In this document: positions 32,552 through 43,746 of the stretch, piece by piece
Position numbering within the stretch: position 1 is the first letter of the stretch
Layout: each line of letters opens with the position of its first letter
Source of the DNA: an uncultured Amphritea sp.
Lineage (GTDB): Bacteria > Pseudomonadota > Gammaproteobacteria > Pseudomonadales > Balneatricaceae
Assembly (NCBI RefSeq): GCF_937127095.1
Contig: NZ_CAKZLP010000002.1
Location: 1 to 48,314 of the forward strand
Direction of reading: 5' to 3'
Length of the DNA stretch: 48,314 nt
Made by a program: the position numbers and the translations under genes
Notes under the pieces: generated by a model
The model's database searches: none
Told to the model about the DNA's origin: nothing
What the model saw: only the letters and a program-made list of their open reading frames with translations

Positions 32552-33841
32552 ATGAGTATCTCCAGCGAACAGATCCGTTTTGATCAGCAACATATCTGGC
32601 ACCCCTACTCGTCGATGATCAACCCACCCGCTGCTTATCCGGTGGTTTCTGCAGAAGGCGTCCGACTGACACTGGCTGACGATACTCAACTGATCGATGG
32701 GATGGCATCCTGGTGGTCGGTAATTCACGGCTATAACAACCCCTCGCTGAATGCAGCGGCTCATGCTCAGATCGATAGCGTCTCCCATGTGATGTTTGGC
32801 GGGCTGACTCACGAGCCTGCCATTGAGCTGTGTAAACAGCTGGTCGAGATGACCGCTGAACCACTACAGAAAGTCTTTCTGGCGGATTCAGGTTCCGTAG
32901 CCGTTGAGGTTGCTCTGAAGATGGCGATCCAGTACTGGCACGCTAAAGGCCAGCCGGAGAAACACCGGCTAATCACCATCCGTAATGGCTATCACGGCGA
33001 CACTTTCGGTGCGATGTCGGTGTGTGACCCGGTGACCGGGATGCATGAGATCTTCAGCGGAGTCCTGCCACAGCAGTTCTTTGCCCCGGCGCCGCAGGTT
33101 AAGTATGGCCAGCCCTGGGACGCCAGTGATTGCACAGAGCTGGAAAGACTGATTGTTGAACATCATGGGGAGATCGCCGCGCTGATACTGGAGCCGATTG
33201 TTCAGGGCGCAGGCGGAATGCGCTTTTATCACCCCGAATACCTGAAAAAGGCACGTCAGCTCTGTGATGATTATAATCTGCTGTTGATCGCTGATGAGAT
33301 CGCTACCGGCTTTGGCCGCAGCGGCAAGCTGTTTGCCTGTGACCACGCTGGCATTTCGCCTGATATCCTCTGTCTGGGTAAAGCGATCACCGGCGGTTAT
33401 ATGACGCTGGCCGCCACCCTTACCACCACCGAGATTGGCGAGACGATCTCCGCCGGTGGCGCGGGCTGCTTTATGCATGGCCCCACCTTTATGGGTAACC
33501 CTCTGGCCTGTGCAGTAGCTAACGCCAGCCTGAAGCTACTGCGCGAATCCGACTGGCAAAGCAATATTGCCCGGATCGAACAGCAACTGAAACAGGGGCT
33601 GGCGCCCTGCGCTGAGCTGAGCTCAGTCGCCGAAGTTCGCTGTCTTGGGGCTATCGGTGTCGTGGAGATGAAACAGCCGGTGGTCACCGCCGATATCCAG
33701 CCATTGTTTGTTGAACGGGGCATCTGGATACGCCCCTTCGGTAAACTGGTCTACGTGATGCCACCCTATGTGATGTCCGATGAAGACCTGCAGACACTGA
33801 CTTCGGGGATCTGTGAGGTGATTCGGCAGTATTCAGAGTAG
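32552..33841 (+). CDS. bioA: Adenosylmethionine-8-amino-7-oxononanoate aminotransferase BioA
   Basis: PLP enzyme making 7,8-diaminopelargonate from the BioF product with SAM as amino donor. 429 residues; IWHPYSSM at the N-terminus, [30 protein letters not shown]248 in [10 protein letters not shown], and PLP lysine K277 in LGKAITGGY. It completes the biotin pathway but sits more than 7 kb from bioBFHCD with its own transcription unit. No BirA box was recognised upstream. Confidence 0.96.
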   Translation: MSISSEQIRFDQQHIWHPYSSMINPPAAYPVVSAEGVRLTLADDTQLIDGMASWWSVIHGYNNPSLNAAAHAQIDSVSHVMFGGLTHEPAIELCKQLVEMTAEPLQKVFLADSGSVAVEVALKMAIQYWHAKGQPEKHRLITIRNGYHGDTFGAMSVCDPVTGMHEIFSGVLPQQFFAPAPQVKYGQPWDASDCTELERLIVEHHGEIAALILEPIVQGAGGMRFYHPEYLKKARQLCDDYNLLLIADEIATGFGRSGKLFACDHAGISPDILCLGKAITGGYMTLAATLTTTEIGETISAGGAGCFMHGPTFMGNPLACAVANASLKLLRESDWQSNIARIEQQLKQGLAPCAELSSVAEVRCLGAIGVVEMKQPVVTADIQPLFVERGIWIRPFGKLVYVMPPYVMSDEDLQTLTSGICEVIRQYSE

Positions 33842-33914
33842 TCGTTCTGAATACCCTTATTGGCAGGGGAGTCACTGCTGGCCTGATCAATGACCCGGAA
33901 AACGCGCGAGTGGA

Positions 33915-33943
33915 TAAAAAAGCTCCGACAATTGCCAGAGCTT
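33915..33943 (-). terminator. Terminator of cysM
   Basis: On the minus strand AAGCTC / GAGCTT (33920-33943) frames a further CAATTG palindrome and ends in a run of T. It closes the minus-strand unit ending with cysM. Confidence 0.75.
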
Positions 33944-33974
33944 ATCAGAACCGATGAAGTTGAAAATGATAGGC

Positions 33975-34871
33975 TTAACGACTGAACACCCCGGTCGACA
34001 GATAGCGATCACCGCGGTCACAGATAATACAGACGATAATGGCGTTTTCCACTTCACGAGCTAAACGTAACGCCCCCGACACAGAGCCACCGGATGATAC
34101 ACCACAAAAGATACCTTCCTGACGAGCCAGTGCACGCATCGTTTGTTCCGCTTCATCCTGAGTAATATCAATCACCCGATCAACCCGGGAGGCATCGAAG
34201 ATCTTCGGCAGGTACGCTTCTGGCCAGCGCCGGATACCAGGAATCGCCGCGCCCTCTGCCGGCTGCAGGCCGACAATCTGAACATTCGGATTCTGCTCTT
34301 TAAGATAACGGGAGGTGCCCATAATCGTTCCGGTGGTGCCCATAGCGCTGACAAAATGGGTGATGCGTCCATCGGTCTGTTGCCAGAGTTCCGGCCCGGT
34401 ACCCCGATAATGCGCCTCGGGATTATCCATATTAGCAAACTGATCAAGCACGATACCTTTGCCCTCCGCCTGCATCTGCAGCGCCAGGTCACGGGCACCT
34501 TCCATCCCCTGCTCTTTGGTTACCGGGATCAGCTGGGCACCGTAGGCGGTCATCGAGGTTTTTCGCTCCTCACTGCTGTTATCCGGCATGATCAGCGTCA
34601 TGTTGTAGCCTTTGATCGCCGCCGCCATCGCCAGGGCGATGCCGGTATTTCCGGAGGTCGCTTCGATCAGGGTATCGCCGGGCTTTATCAGGCCCCGTTG
34701 TTCTGCCAGCTGAATCATGCTGATCGCCGGACGATCTTTTACCGACCCGGCCGGATTATTACCCTCCAGCTTGCAGAGCACGGTATTGCCGCGCCCAACA
34801 TCAAGTCGCTGCAGGCGAACCAGCGGTGTATTACCGACATAATCTTCAATGGTTGGAAAGTTCATACTCAT
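33975..34871 (-). CDS. cysM: Cysteine synthase B CysM
   Basis: PLP-dependent O-acetylserine sulfhydrylase; the CysM type can also use thiosulfate. About 298 residues from the ATG at 34871 (alternatives 34883 and 34865). Diagnostic segments: PTIEDYVGNTPLVRLQRL, PLP lysine K45 in EGNNPAGSVKDRPA (CysK has a different motif here), EATSGNTGIALA, and SAMGTTGTIMG for PLP phosphate. The C-terminus reads CIICDRGDRYLSTGVF. It lies downstream of acpS on the same strand, separated by 171 bp. Confidence 0.95.
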   Translation of the reverse strand: MSMNFPTIEDYVGNTPLVRLQRLDVGRGNTVLCKLEGNNPAGSVKDRPAISMIQLAEQRGLIKPGDTLIEATSGNTGIALAMAAAIKGYNMTLIMPDNSSEERKTSMTAYGAQLIPVTKEQGMEGARDLALQMQAEGKGIVLDQFANMDNPEAHYRGTGPELWQQTDGRITHFVSAMGTTGTIMGTSRYLKEQNPNVQIVGLQPAEGAAIPGIRRWPEAYLPKIFDASRVDRVIDITQDEAEQTMRALARQEGIFCGVSSGGSVSGALRLAREVENAIIVCIICDRGDRYLSTGVFSR

Positions 34872-35041
34872 AAGCCTGCGCACCAGCCGGTCTTCGATCA
34901 GAACATATAGTTATAACCGAAGAGAATTAAAAAAGGATTTTATATACCAAAAACAATAAAAGAAATAGTACCGGGGGATGCAACAAAGCTCAATAAAAAT
35001 AGATAGCCGGACAGATCAGCGGGATAAAATAGAGATTTACG

Positions 35042-35416
35042 TCAGGATTCGGCAACGGCAAAAGCAACAATATGATCGGTTTCATCGCTGTAAGAGATGT
35101 GAATCTGCCGAATGCCCAGCAGGTCGGCTTTCTCCAGCGCACCACCGTTCAGTTCCAGCAATGGACGACCTAAGGAATCGTAGGTAATGTTAAAATGTTG
35201 CCAGCTGATCCCCCGGCCAATACCGGTGCCCAGTGCTTTTACCGCCGCCTCTTTTGCCGCAAAGCGTTTAGCCAGAAAATTAATCGGCTGGGTGCTGCTG
35301 TGGAACTGCTCCAACTCCTGCGCAGTCAGAATCCGCTCGGCAAGTCTCGGAGTGCGCTCCAGGGCCTTGCCGATACGGCGGATATCCAGCAGATCGGTGC
35401 CAACACCAACGATCAT
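35042..35416 (-). CDS. acpS: Holo-[acyl-carrier-protein] synthase AcpS
   Basis: Transfers 4'-phosphopantetheine from CoA to ACP. 124 residues; metal-binding [12 protein letters not shown] at the N-terminus and [14 protein letters not shown]. Its ATG overlaps the pdxJ stop (ATGA), the usual gene order in this group. Confidence 0.96.
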   Translation of the reverse strand: MIVGVGTDLLDIRRIGKALERTPRLAERILTAQELEQFHSSTQPINFLAKRFAAKEAAVKALGTGIGRGISWQHFNITYDSLGRPLLELNGGALEKADLLGIRQIHISYSDETDHIVAFAVAES

Positions 35417-36186
35417 TGGCGCACAGCGTCCCGCAACGATTGCACCCGCACCTGAGTTTCCATCATCAGCCGGCGCATCTCGGCAATCGCCTCTTTCAAG
35501 CCAACAAAGACCGCCCGGGCAATAATACCATGACCAATGTTCAGCTCGTTGATCTCTGGTATCTCCGCGATCTGCTCAACATTATGATAGTTAAGGCCAT
35601 GACCAGCATTGACGATCAACCCTTTTCTGAAAGCATAGGCCGCGGCCTCTTTGATTCGCGCCAGTTCAGCTTTTTGTTCAGCTGCATTCTCAGCATCGGC
35701 GTAGCCACCGGTATGCAGCTCGATAACCGGCGCACCGCACTCGACGGTGGCATCAATCTGCTTCTTATCCGGATCGATAAACAAAGACACTTCGATACCT
35801 GCTGCCGCCAGCCGATCACAGGCCGCTTTCACCTTAGCTTTCTGACCAACCACATCCAGGCCACCCTCAGTGGTCAGCTCTTCGCGTTTTTCCGGCACCA
35901 GACAGGTATGCCCCGGCTTTACTTTTTCCGCGATACCGACCATCTCATCGGTGACGGCCATCTCAAAGTTCATCCGCGTCTGCAACGTCTCAGCCAGCAG
36001 ATAGATATCACGGTCCTGAATGTGCCGACGGTCTTCCCGCAGGTGGACGGTGATGCCATCGGCACCAGCCTCTTCTGCCAGAGCAGCAGCCTGCACCGGA
36101 TCAGGATAACGGGTGCCCCGTGCCTGACGCAGTGTGGCGATGTGATCGATATTAACACCCAGTAGTAAACGGCTTGGCTCTACCAC
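35413..36186 (-). CDS. pdxJ: Pyridoxine 5'-phosphate synthase PdxJ
   Basis: Last step of the DXP-dependent vitamin B6 pathway, condensing 1-deoxyxylulose 5-phosphate with aminoacetone phosphate. 257 residues, TIM barrel: [53 protein letters not shown], and GHGLNYHN near the C-terminus. It overlaps acpS by 4 bp and follows recO after a 155-bp gap with no gene. Confidence 0.97.
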   Translation of the reverse strand: MVEPSRLLLGVNIDHIATLRQARGTRYPDPVQAAALAEEAGADGITVHLREDRRHIQDRDIYLLAETLQTRMNFEMAVTDEMVGIAEKVKPGHTCLVPEKREELTTEGGLDVVGQKAKVKAACDRLAAAGIEVSLFIDPDKKQIDATVECGAPVIELHTGGYADAENAAEQKAELARIKEAAAYAFRKGLIVNAGHGLNYHNVEQIAEIPEINELNIGHGIIARAVFVGLKEAIAEMRRLMMETQVRVQSLRDAVRQ

Positions 36187-36341
36187 GGTAAACCTCTTCT
36201 AAGACAACAATGAAAATAACAGAAACAGAGCTTACTAGAATCACACCCGGAGAAATAGTCTGGCTCTGTGTTTCAGACGCTATTGCTTTCAAATCAACTA
36301 TTTTCAAGCACAGGCGATTTCGAACAATTCACCGTCACGGG

Positions 36342-37061
36342 TTATAACTGCGGCAGAATACTCTTTGGAGTGTATCCCTGTAACAGCTCGCGGCTGCGCA
36401 GAGGCCTGCTACCCAGCTGAGTTTCCAGTGCCAACCGCATCAAACGCTTGGCAGCCCGGCGTATCTCCGGACGATGGTATGCTTCCGCAACTATGCCCTG
36501 TAGCTGATCTCCGCTAAAACAGAAGGGTTTGAGACTCTCAGTCACCTGGCTTACCGGGATAAACCCTTGTGATGGCTCATAGCGGTAGATCAACGCTGGC
36601 TGGCACTGCTGAACATCGAACTGATAACCCAGCTGTTGCAGCAGATGCTGTTCAAAGGTTCGCAACGCCAGTTCGATATCGGTGGCCGCGCGCAGCTCAT
36701 TCAACACGTACTGATAATAAACATACAATTGGGGATGTGGATCAGAGGGTTGCAGCAGACGCTCAAGTAGCTCATTGACATAGAGGCCGCAGATCAGCGC
36801 ACTGCCTTTGAGGAACAACGGCGCGGCGACCGCTTCCGCCTGAATCAGGGTTTTCAGTTCGTGACGACCGCGCCAGCTGACCTGTAACGGGGTAAACGGT
36901 TGCATCATGGCGCGCATTCGGGAACGGGGGCTACGAGCCCCTTTGACAACGGCGCTGACTTTACCCTGTTCCAGGGTGAAAAGATCAACCAGCAGACTGG
37001 TTTCCCGGTAAGGGCGGGTATGCAGGACATAAGCAGCCTGAGCTTCAACCTGATAACTCAT
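36342..37061 (-). CDS. recO: DNA repair protein RecO
   Basis: Partner of RecF/RecR that loads RecA on SSB-coated DNA. 239 residues with an N-terminal OB fold (AYVLHTRPYRETSLLVDLFT...GKVSAVVKGAR) and a helical C-terminal domain. Starts 13 bp after era. No zinc Cys4 motif is seen, as in enterobacterial RecO. Confidence 0.95.
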   Translation of the reverse strand: MSYQVEAQAAYVLHTRPYRETSLLVDLFTLEQGKVSAVVKGARSPRSRMRAMMQPFTPLQVSWRGRHELKTLIQAEAVAAPLFLKGSALICGLYVNELLERLLQPSDPHPQLYVYYQYVLNELRAATDIELALRTFEQHLLQQLGYQFDVQQCQPALIYRYEPSQGFIPVSQVTESLKPFCFSGDQLQGIVAEAYHRPEIRRAAKRLMRLALETQLGSRPLRSRELLQGYTPKSILPQL

Positions 37062-37074
37062 TGGCTGCCTTTAA

Positions 37075-38010
37075 TCACTCGATATCGTTATATCCGAGGC
37101 TACGCAGCGCACGTTCGTCATCCGACCAGTTACTGCGCACTTTCACCCAGAGGTTAAGCATCACTTTGGAATCAAACATCTTTTCCATATCGAGACGAGC
37201 ATCGCGGCCGATCCCTTTGATCTTGTCACCCTTGTCGCCGATAACGATCCGCTTTTGTCCTTCACGCTCAACCAGAATCAGTGCGCTGATAATCAGAATG
37301 CCCCGCTCATTGCGTTTAAACTCTTCAATCTCGACGGTGGTTCCATAAGGTACTTCGTCGCCAAGATTGCGCATCAGCTTCTCGCGCACCAGCTCGGACG
37401 CCAGAAAACGTGAGCTTCGATCGGTAATCTGATCATCCGGGTAAAAGTGCATGCTTTTCGGCAGCTGTTCATTGATCACCACCTCGAGGCGATCAACACT
37501 GGTGCCGTTTTTAGCCGAGATAGGGATAATCTCCAGAAACTCCATCTTGCTGGACAACTTTTCCAGATGCGGCAGCAACGATTCTTTATCGTCCAGCTGG
37601 TCGATCTTGTTGATCACCAGAATCACCGGGCACTTAATCCCTCCCAGTTTTTCAAAAACGATCTCATCCTCTTCTGTCCAGGCAGTCCGGTCGATAATAA
37701 ACACCACCACATCAACATCGCGCAGGGCTGAACTGGCGGCTTTGTTCATATAACGGTTGATCGCTTTGTCCTGATCTTTATGCAGTCCGGGAGTATCAAC
37801 ATAGACCGCTTGAACATCACCCTCGGTTTTTATACCGACAATCTGGTGACGGGTGGTCTGCGGCTTTCGCGAAGTAATACTAAGCTTCTGCCCCAGAATT
37901 TTGTTCATCAGCGTCGATTTACCCACATTCGGGCGACCCACAATGGCCACAAAGCCACAGCGCTCATTTTCGTTGGGCTGATCTAACAGATAACTCAGGT
38001 CGCGACTCAT
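37075..38010 (-). CDS. era: GTPase Era
   Basis: 16S rRNA maturation and 30S assembly GTPase, 311 residues. G1 [11 protein letters not shown]2 [11 protein letters not shown]3 DTPGLH, G4 NKID, G5 ISAKNGT; C-terminal KH domain with [20 protein letters not shown]. Its ATG overlaps the rnc stop (ATGA). Confidence 0.98.
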   Translation of the reverse strand: MSRDLSYLLDQPNENERCGFVAIVGRPNVGKSTLMNKILGQKLSITSRKPQTTRHQIVGIKTEGDVQAVYVDTPGLHKDQDKAINRYMNKAASSALRDVDVVVFIIDRTAWTEEDEIVFEKLGGIKCPVILVINKIDQLDDKESLLPHLEKLSSKMEFLEIIPISAKNGTSVDRLEVVINEQLPKSMHFYPDDQITDRSSRFLASELVREKLMRNLGDEVPYGTTVEIEEFKRNERGILIISALILVEREGQKRIVIGDKGDKIKGIGRDARLDMEKMFDSKVMLNLWVKVRSNWSDDERALRSLGYNDIE

Positions 38011-38693
38011 GATTTAACTACCTTCAGTTTATCCAGCGCCTTTTTGGCAGCGTTCTGTTCAGCCTGACGCCGACTGCTACCTTTGCCTTCCGTAGGCTGG
38101 TCCAGCAATGTCACAGCACAACGAATTTCAAAGGTCTGTTTGTGGGCTTCACCGCTAACAGACAGCAATTCATAATCGGGCAACGGTGCCCGACGTGACT
38201 GCAGAAACTCCTGCAGCCGCGTTTTAGAGTCTTTCTGAGTATCCTCCAGCGAGGTTTGCTCCAGACGGGAGTGGTACCAGCCGAGAATATAGGGCCTGCA
38301 CCGGTCCATATTACTATCAAGATAGATAGCACCGATGATCGCCTCGACGGTATCCGCGAGGATAGAATCGCGTCGGTATCCACCGCTTTTCAGCTCACCA
38401 GAGCCAAGCCGCAGATAATCACCCAGCTTCATCTCCCGTGCCAGTTCGGCCAGGGTTTCCCCTTTAACCAACTGCGCCCGCAACCGACTCAACTGGCCCT
38501 CCTTTGCTTCAGGAAAACGCCGGTAGAGCGCTTCAGCAATGACGAAGTTCAGTATCGAGTCCCCAAGAAACTCTAACCGTTCATTATTGCGCTTCCCGTG
38601 GCTACGGTGAGTGAGAGCTAACTCGATCATGCTCTCATCTTTAAACTGATAACCCAGCTTTTTAGCCAGGTCGGTGGCAGGCTTAATAATCAA
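38007..38693 (-). CDS. rnc: Ribonuclease III
   Basis: Double-stranded RNA endonuclease for rRNA and mRNA processing. 228 residues: RNase III signature [20 protein letters not shown], second catalytic segment [14 protein letters not shown], and a C-terminal dsRBD ([11 protein letters not shown] to AAKKALDKL). Overlaps DUF4845 and era by 4 bp on each side. Confidence 0.98.
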   Translation of the reverse strand: MIIKPATDLAKKLGYQFKDESMIELALTHRSHGKRNNERLEFLGDSILNFVIAEALYRRFPEAKEGQLSRLRAQLVKGETLAELAREMKLGDYLRLGSGELKSGGYRRDSILADTVEAIIGAIYLDSNMDRCRPYILGWYHSRLEQTSLEDTQKDSKTRLQEFLQSRRAPLPDYELLSVSGEAHKQTFEIRCAVTLLDQPTEGKGSSRRQAEQNAAKKALDKLKVVKS

Positions 38694-39064
38694 CGGACAA
38701 TCACTTCATATTGCTCATGGAATTTCACCACAGCATCAACATTATAGAACATAGGTACGGTGATATCGTATTGCAGAGTCAGGGTTTTCACTCCCTCTTT
38801 AATATCAATCTGAATAGCGTCCTGAACCGGCAGATGCACCTGATTGATACGCAGCCGTTTAGAGATTTTCATTCGGGTCTCTGTCGGTGAGTCCTTTTTA
38901 GTTTCAGGCTCATCAACCAGCTCCTCCATCATCGAGGTCACCAGACTGTGATCCCAGTAGACCGGAAACAACTTCATTCCGACGGCAAAGAAAACTCCCG
39001 CAACGATCAGAATGATCATCAGAGAGAAAAATGACACGCCCCGCTGTTTATTTCGTATTGACAT
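38690..39064 (-). CDS. DUF4845 membrane-anchored protein
   Basis: 124 residues with one N-terminal membrane helix preceded by [18 protein letters not shown], resembling a type IV pilin N-terminus, then a small periplasmic domain. It typically lies between lepB and rnc in Pseudomonas-type genomes; function unknown. Ends overlapping rnc (ATGA). Confidence 0.9.
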   Translation of the reverse strand: MSIRNKQRGVSFFSLMIILIVAGVFFAVGMKLFPVYWDHSLVTSMMEELVDEPETKKDSPTETRMKISKRLRINQVHLPVQDAIQIDIKEGVKTLTLQYDITVPMFYNVDAVVKFHEQYEVIVR

Positions 39065-39084
39065 AACTTACCCCAATTTTCCTT

Positions 39085-39894
39085 TTAACGGATAGTTCGT
39101 ACATCACTGAAGTCAGGCAGCGTAAAGAACCCCTGCCAATGCATCCAGACCGCGAAAGCTTTACCAACCAGCAACTCATCAGGTACAAAGCCCCAAAAAC
39201 GACTATCGTTACTGTTGTCACGGTTATCACCCATAACAAAATACTGCCCTTCAGGTACTACCCATTCGGCAGGCCTGCGTGGCGGAGCGATATCGCGGTA
39301 GATCTGATGATTTACATCCCCCAGCATCTCGTCAATCAGCAGTAACCGGGGATTCTGCGGAGGCAATTGCTCCAGCAATACCTGAGTCTGAGGCTGACCA
39401 TTGATATAAATCGTTTTATCCTGGTAGGTCACCTGGTCGCCCGGTAGCCCAACAACCCGCTTAATGTAATTCACGCCAGGATCTTTGGGGTACTTAAACA
39501 CCACTACATCGCCCCGTTGTGGGTCATTCATCGGCAGAATTTTAGTACCGATCACCGGCAAGCGAAAGCCGTAGTGCCACTTGCTAACCAGAATAAAGTC
39601 ACCGATTTTAAGCGTCGGTTTCATCGAGCCGGAAGGGATCTGAAACGGCTCAACAATGAATGAACGCAGAATCAGCACCACCAGCAAGACCGGAAACAAG
39701 GAGCGGCACAGGTCAACAACGCCATTCTCTTTACTCAGCTGTTCCAGCGTTGCCACAGGCAGATCACCGTTTGCCTGCTGTGCGGCTGCCAGCCTTGCCT
39801 TACGAGGCCCTGCCAGTAGCACCCGGTCATACACCCAACCCAGCGCGGTCAAAAAGGTAAGTATCACCAATATCAGTGCAAAATCAAAATCCAT
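39085..39894 (-). CDS. lepB: Signal peptidase I LepB
   Basis: Inner-membrane peptidase removing Sec/Tat signal peptides. 269 residues with two N-terminal membrane helices (about 5-25 and 63-80), catalytic S90 in PSGSMKPTL and K145 in NYIKRVVGLPGD, numbered as in E. coli, and the late box GDNRDNSNDSRFWGFV. Eleven bp downstream of lepA. Confidence 0.97.
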   Translation of the reverse strand: MDFDFALILVILTFLTALGWVYDRVLLAGPRKARLAAAQQANGDLPVATLEQLSKENGVVDLCRSLFPVLLVVLILRSFIVEPFQIPSGSMKPTLKIGDFILVSKWHYGFRLPVIGTKILPMNDPQRGDVVVFKYPKDPGVNYIKRVVGLPGDQVTYQDKTIYINGQPQTQVLLEQLPPQNPRLLLIDEMLGDVNHQIYRDIAPPRRPAEWVVPEGQYFVMGDNRDNSNDSRFWGFVPDELLVGKAFAVWMHWQGFFTLPDFSDVRTIR

Positions 39895-39905
39895 GCGAAT
39901 ACGTC

Positions 39906-41705
39906 CTAGCTATCAACTTTCAAAACTGCAAGGAAGGCATCCTGAGGTATCTCAACCCTTCCCACCTGCTTCATCCGTTTCTTACCTTCTTTCTGTTTCT
40001 GCAACAGTTTCTTCTTACGGCTGACATCACCACCATAACATTTAGCGATTACGTTTTTACGCAGCGCCTTAACATTGGTCCGGGAGATAATTTTACCACC
40101 GATAGCCGCCTGAATGGCGACATCGAACATCTGTCGGGGGATCAGCTCTTTCATTTTTTCACACAGCAGACGCCCCCGGTAAGGCGCATTATCTTTATGC
40201 AGAATCACTGCCAGGGCATCTACCTTTTCACCGTTAATCAGGATATCCAGGCGCACCAACTGAGCCGGCTCAAAGCGAACAAAGTTATACTCGAGTGACG
40301 CATAACCCCGACTGACCGATTTCAGGCGGTCGAAAAAGTCCAGTACAACCTCAGCCATCGGCAGTTCATAGGAAACCTGAACCTGATTACCGACGAAATT
40401 CATATTTTTCTGCATACCCCGTTTTTCAACGCAGAGTCCGATTACCTGCCCCAGATATTCCTGAGGTACCAGAATATTGGCCTCAACAATCGGTTCACGC
40501 ATCTCTTTGACTGATCCAGGATCCGGCAGTTTTGACGGGCTATCAATCTTCACCACTTCGCCATTGGTCAGCAACAGCTCATAGATTACCGTTGGCGCAG
40601 TAGTGACCAGATCCAGGTCGTATTCCCGTTCCAGACGCTCCTGAATGATCTCCATATGCAGCATCCCGAGGAAGCCACAACGGAAACCGAAGCCCAGGGC
40701 ATCAGATGATTCAGGTTCAAAAAACAGGGACGCATCATTCAGGGTCAGTTTGTCCAGCGCCTCACGAAAATCTTCATAATCATCGGAACTGGTCGGGAAA
40801 AGACCGGCATAAACCTGCGGCTGAACCCGTTTAAAACCGGGCAGCGTTTCTACATCAGGCGTTTTGGCATGGGTGATGGTATCGCCCACCGGCGCACCAT
40901 GAATATCTTTGATCCCGGCTACCACATAACCCACTTCACCGGCTCGTAACACGCCGGTTTCTGTGCGTTTAGGGGTAAAGATGCCAACACCCTCAACCGG
41001 TTGGACCTGGCGGTTAGATTTGATCAGAATTTTATCTTTCTTACGCAGCGTGCCCTGTTTTACCCGCACCAGAGAGACAACACCCAGATAGTTATCGAAC
41101 CAGGAGTCAATAATCAGCGCCTGCAACGGAGCATCAGGATCACCTTCCGGTGGCGGGATGTATTTAACCAGTGCTTCGAGTACATCATCGATACCCAGAC
41201 CGCTTTTGGCACTACAGGCAACCGCATTGTCCGCATCAATACCGATCACTTCCTCAATCTCCTGGCGTACCCGGTCAGGCTCGGCTTGTGGCAGGTCCAT
41301 CTTATTGAGGATAGGCAGCACTTCAAGCCCCTGTTCCAGCGCGGTATAACAGTTTGCAACCGACTGGGCTTCAACACCCTGTGCCGCATCGACAACCAGT
41401 AATGCGCCTTCACACGCAGCCAGAGAACGAGACACCTCGTAGCTAAAGTCGACATGTCCAGGGGTATCGATAAAGTTAAGCTGGTAAATCTTGCCATCTT
41501 TGGCGGTATAGTTCAGCGTAACGCTCTGCGCCTTGATCGTGATTCCGCGCTCTCGCTCAATATCCATAGAGTCAAGAACCTGCTGCTCCATTTCACGGGC
41601 TTCCAACCCCCCACAGGTCTGAATAAAGCGATCAGCCAGGGTAGACTTACCATGGTCAATATGGGCAATAATCGAAAAGTTACGGATGTGTTCGAGCTTA
41701 CTCAC
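39906..41705 (-). CDS. lepA: Elongation factor 4 LepA
   Basis: Ribosome-associated GTPase of 599 residues when started at the GTG at 41705 ([13 protein letters not shown]), the standard LepA length; the open frame reaches back to 41774 but those 23 codons fit no family member. G1 [10 protein letters not shown]3 DTPGHVDF, G4 NKMD; domains II, III, V and the LepA-specific C-terminal domain with [22 protein letters not shown]. Confidence 0.97.
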   Translation of the reverse strand: MSKLEHIRNFSIIAHIDHGKSTLADRFIQTCGGLEAREMEQQVLDSMDIERERGITIKAQSVTLNYTAKDGKIYQLNFIDTPGHVDFSYEVSRSLAACEGALLVVDAAQGVEAQSVANCYTALEQGLEVLPILNKMDLPQAEPDRVRQEIEEVIGIDADNAVACSAKSGLGIDDVLEALVKYIPPPEGDPDAPLQALIIDSWFDNYLGVVSLVRVKQGTLRKKDKILIKSNRQVQPVEGVGIFTPKRTETGVLRAGEVGYVVAGIKDIHGAPVGDTITHAKTPDVETLPGFKRVQPQVYAGLFPTSSDDYEDFREALDKLTLNDASLFFEPESSDALGFGFRCGFLGMLHMEIIQERLEREYDLDLVTTAPTVIYELLLTNGEVVKIDSPSKLPDPGSVKEMREPIVEANILVPQEYLGQVIGLCVEKRGMQKNMNFVGNQVQVSYELPMAEVVLDFFDRLKSVSRGYASLEYNFVRFEPAQLVRLDILINGEKVDALAVILHKDNAPYRGRLLCEKMKELIPRQMFDVAIQAAIGGKIISRTNVKALRKNVIAKCYGGDVSRKKKLLQKQKEGKKRMKQVGRVEIPQDAFLAVLKVDS

Positions 41706-41829
41706 TACGGAATCACCAGCTAATAAAAGGAACCATGCAACCCCATTGTTAGGGCGCAATTCTGAAGCGGGCAAGTGTACCGTATTTCATCTGTTTCGAC
41801 CATCAAAGAGAAACACAGCTGAAAATAAA

Positions 41830-41852
41830 CAGAGGGGCTGAAAGCCCCTCTG
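41830..41852 (-). terminator. Terminator between mucD and lepA
   Basis: CAGAGGGGCT / AGCCCCTCTG form a 10-bp stem with a 3-base loop; on the minus strand a T-rich tail follows. It ends the algU-mucD unit or attenuates it before lepA. Confidence 0.85.
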
Positions 41853-41864
41853 AATCACACTGAT

Positions 41865-43268
41865 CTATTTGAGTTTAAGGGGGATAAACATCGGACTACC
41901 ACGACGGACTATTCTCATCGGCACCGCTTTGTTCTCCGGCAAAACATCCACCACGCTGGCAAATTTATCGATCGAATCAATCTCTTCACCGTTAAGCATG
42001 GTAATCACATCACCCACCATCAAACCGGAGTCCGCACCCGCGCCCTCATCAACCTGACGCACCACAACACCATCGGTCACGCTCAACCGCTCACGCAGCT
42101 GATCGTCCAGTGCACTGAGTTTTATATTCAGTCGGTTAGTTGATGCTTTTTCCTCACTTTTGGCCGATGCTTTTAACTCTTCACCCTGAGCCGGCAGCAA
42201 ACCAATCGTCACCGTAATTGTCTGTTTCTTGCCATTGCGGACAACGCCAACCTTCGCATCGGTTTCCGGAGGGATACGTCCAACCTGGTGAGGTAAGTCT
42301 CCAGAGCGGTCAATCGGAACACCATTGAAACTATAGATAATATCGCCCTCCTGCAGGGCTGCAGCTTCTGCAGGGCTATCTGGCAGAACTTTGGCAACCA
42401 AAGCGCCTTCAGGCTTGTCCAGACCAAAAGATTCAGCCAGATCCCGGCTGACTTCCTGAATAATTACGCCCAGCCAGCCCCGGCTGACTTTACCGTTATC
42501 TTTGAGCTGATCAACCACCTCCATCGCAACATTCATCGGGATAGAGAAAGACAACCCCATAAACCCACCGGATCGTGTATAGATCTGGGAGTTGATACCG
42601 ATCACCTCGCCATCCATGTTGAACAGCGGGCCTCCTGAGTTACCCGGGTTGATGGCAACATCGGTTTGAATAAACGGCACATAGGTTTCGTTTGCCAGGC
42701 TTCTGTCTGTGGCACTGATAATTCCGGCAGTCACTGAATGATCAAATCCGAATGGTGAACCAATAGCGAGCACCCACTCACCAACTTCAGCTTTGTCGGA
42801 ATCACCAATCTTCACTACAGGAAGATCTGTCGCATTAATTTTTAACAACGCGACATCAGAGCGCTTATCCGAGCCAATGATCTGCGCTTCCAGCTCCCGC
42901 CGATCGCTCAGGCGAACAATCACTTTATCGGCATCAGCAATAACATGGTGATTAGTCAGAATATAGCCATCTTCCGAAATAATAAATCCAGACCCTAATG
43001 ACTGCGGAGCTTTATGCCGGGGGGCGTTACCATAACCTTCAGGAATGCGGAAAAAATGCTTAAAAATATCCGGGATCTCCTGCCCGTCAGGAAGCTGCAT
43101 ATCCGGCGCCCCGCGTACCTGACTATGGATCTGCTGGACTGTACTAATATTGACGACTGAAGGGGAGGTCTGCTTAACCAGATATTTAAACTCTGGCAAC
43201 GCAGCATGCACACTACTCACACACAACCAGAAAAGAACCAGACTAAAAGTCGCTCTGACTAGTTTCAT
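41865..43268 (-). CDS. mucD: Periplasmic serine protease MucD/DegP family
   Basis: Envelope quality-control protease-chaperone, 467 residues. Signal peptide about 1-22; catalytic triad H108 (TNHHVI), D138 (SDVALL) and S211 (GNSGGP); two PDZ domains (about 255-345 and 365-460). In this operon it degrades misfolded periplasmic proteins that would activate the sigma-E pathway. 38 bp after rseC. Confidence 0.96.
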   Translation of the reverse strand: MKLVRATFSLVLFWLCVSSVHAALPEFKYLVKQTSPSVVNISTVQQIHSQVRGAPDMQLPDGQEIPDIFKHFFRIPEGYGNAPRHKAPQSLGSGFIISEDGYILTNHHVIADADKVIVRLSDRRELEAQIIGSDKRSDVALLKINATDLPVVKIGDSDKAEVGEWVLAIGSPFGFDHSVTAGIISATDRSLANETYVPFIQTDVAINPGNSGGPLFNMDGEVIGINSQIYTRSGGFMGLSFSIPMNVAMEVVDQLKDNGKVSRGWLGVIIQEVSRDLAESFGLDKPEGALVAKVLPDSPAEAAALQEGDIIYSFNGVPIDRSGDLPHQVGRIPPETDAKVGVVRNGKKQTITVTIGLLPAQGEELKASAKSEEKASTNRLNIKLSALDDQLRERLSVTDGVVVRQVDEGAGADSGLMVGDVITMLNGEEIDSIDKFASVVDVLPENKAVPMRIVRRGSPMFIPLKLK

Positions 43269-43306
43269 ATCGTTTGTCCTGTATATCAGTTATTACTACA
43301 AATAGA

Positions 43307-43741
43307 TCAGACTCTGCGAAGCAGCACCGGTCGGTAACTGCAGTTCCGGCTTATCAGGCCGGATATAAAGCGGGTTAGCAAAAATCCGCCTGCCAACCCT
43401 AAAGCAGCACTTAAAATCACTTTAGGTTCAGAAAAACCCAAAACCTGCACCGTCACTGAAAAGATAAACATCACCAGCAAAGGCAGTAAATAAACAAGAA
43501 ATGAAGCAGTTATAAACGAACGTTCGCCAACGCCCAGAGTAACCTCATCATCCACCCCTACCTCAAGGTGTTGCGGGTTATCAACCTGAATTTCCATCCG
43601 TTTACCGTCACCCACCTTGGCTAACAAACTTTGTCCGCAGCCCTTTTGCGCGCTACAGCTGGAACAGGCACTCTGTTTAACCGTTTCGACCCATACCGAT
43701 TCTGAATCGATACGTACAACACGTCCATTCTCTTCAAGCAT
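43307..43741 (-). CDS. rseC: SoxR-reducing/RseC (MucC) family protein
   Basis: 144 residues. The N-terminal cytoplasmic part has a cysteine cluster (CSSCSAQKGCGQ, about 22-33), then two membrane helices (about 75-120) and a basic tail. Family members modulate sigma-E activity or SoxR reduction. It starts 5 bp after the anti-sigma gene. Confidence 0.92.
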   Translation of the reverse strand: MLEENGRVVRIDSESVWVETVKQSACSSCSAQKGCGQSLLAKVGDGKRMEIQVDNPQHLEVGVDDEVTLGVGERSFITASFLVYLLPLLVMFIFSVTVQVLGFSEPKVILSAALGLAGGFLLTRFISGLISRNCSYRPVLLRRV

Positions 43742-43746
43742 CTTAC

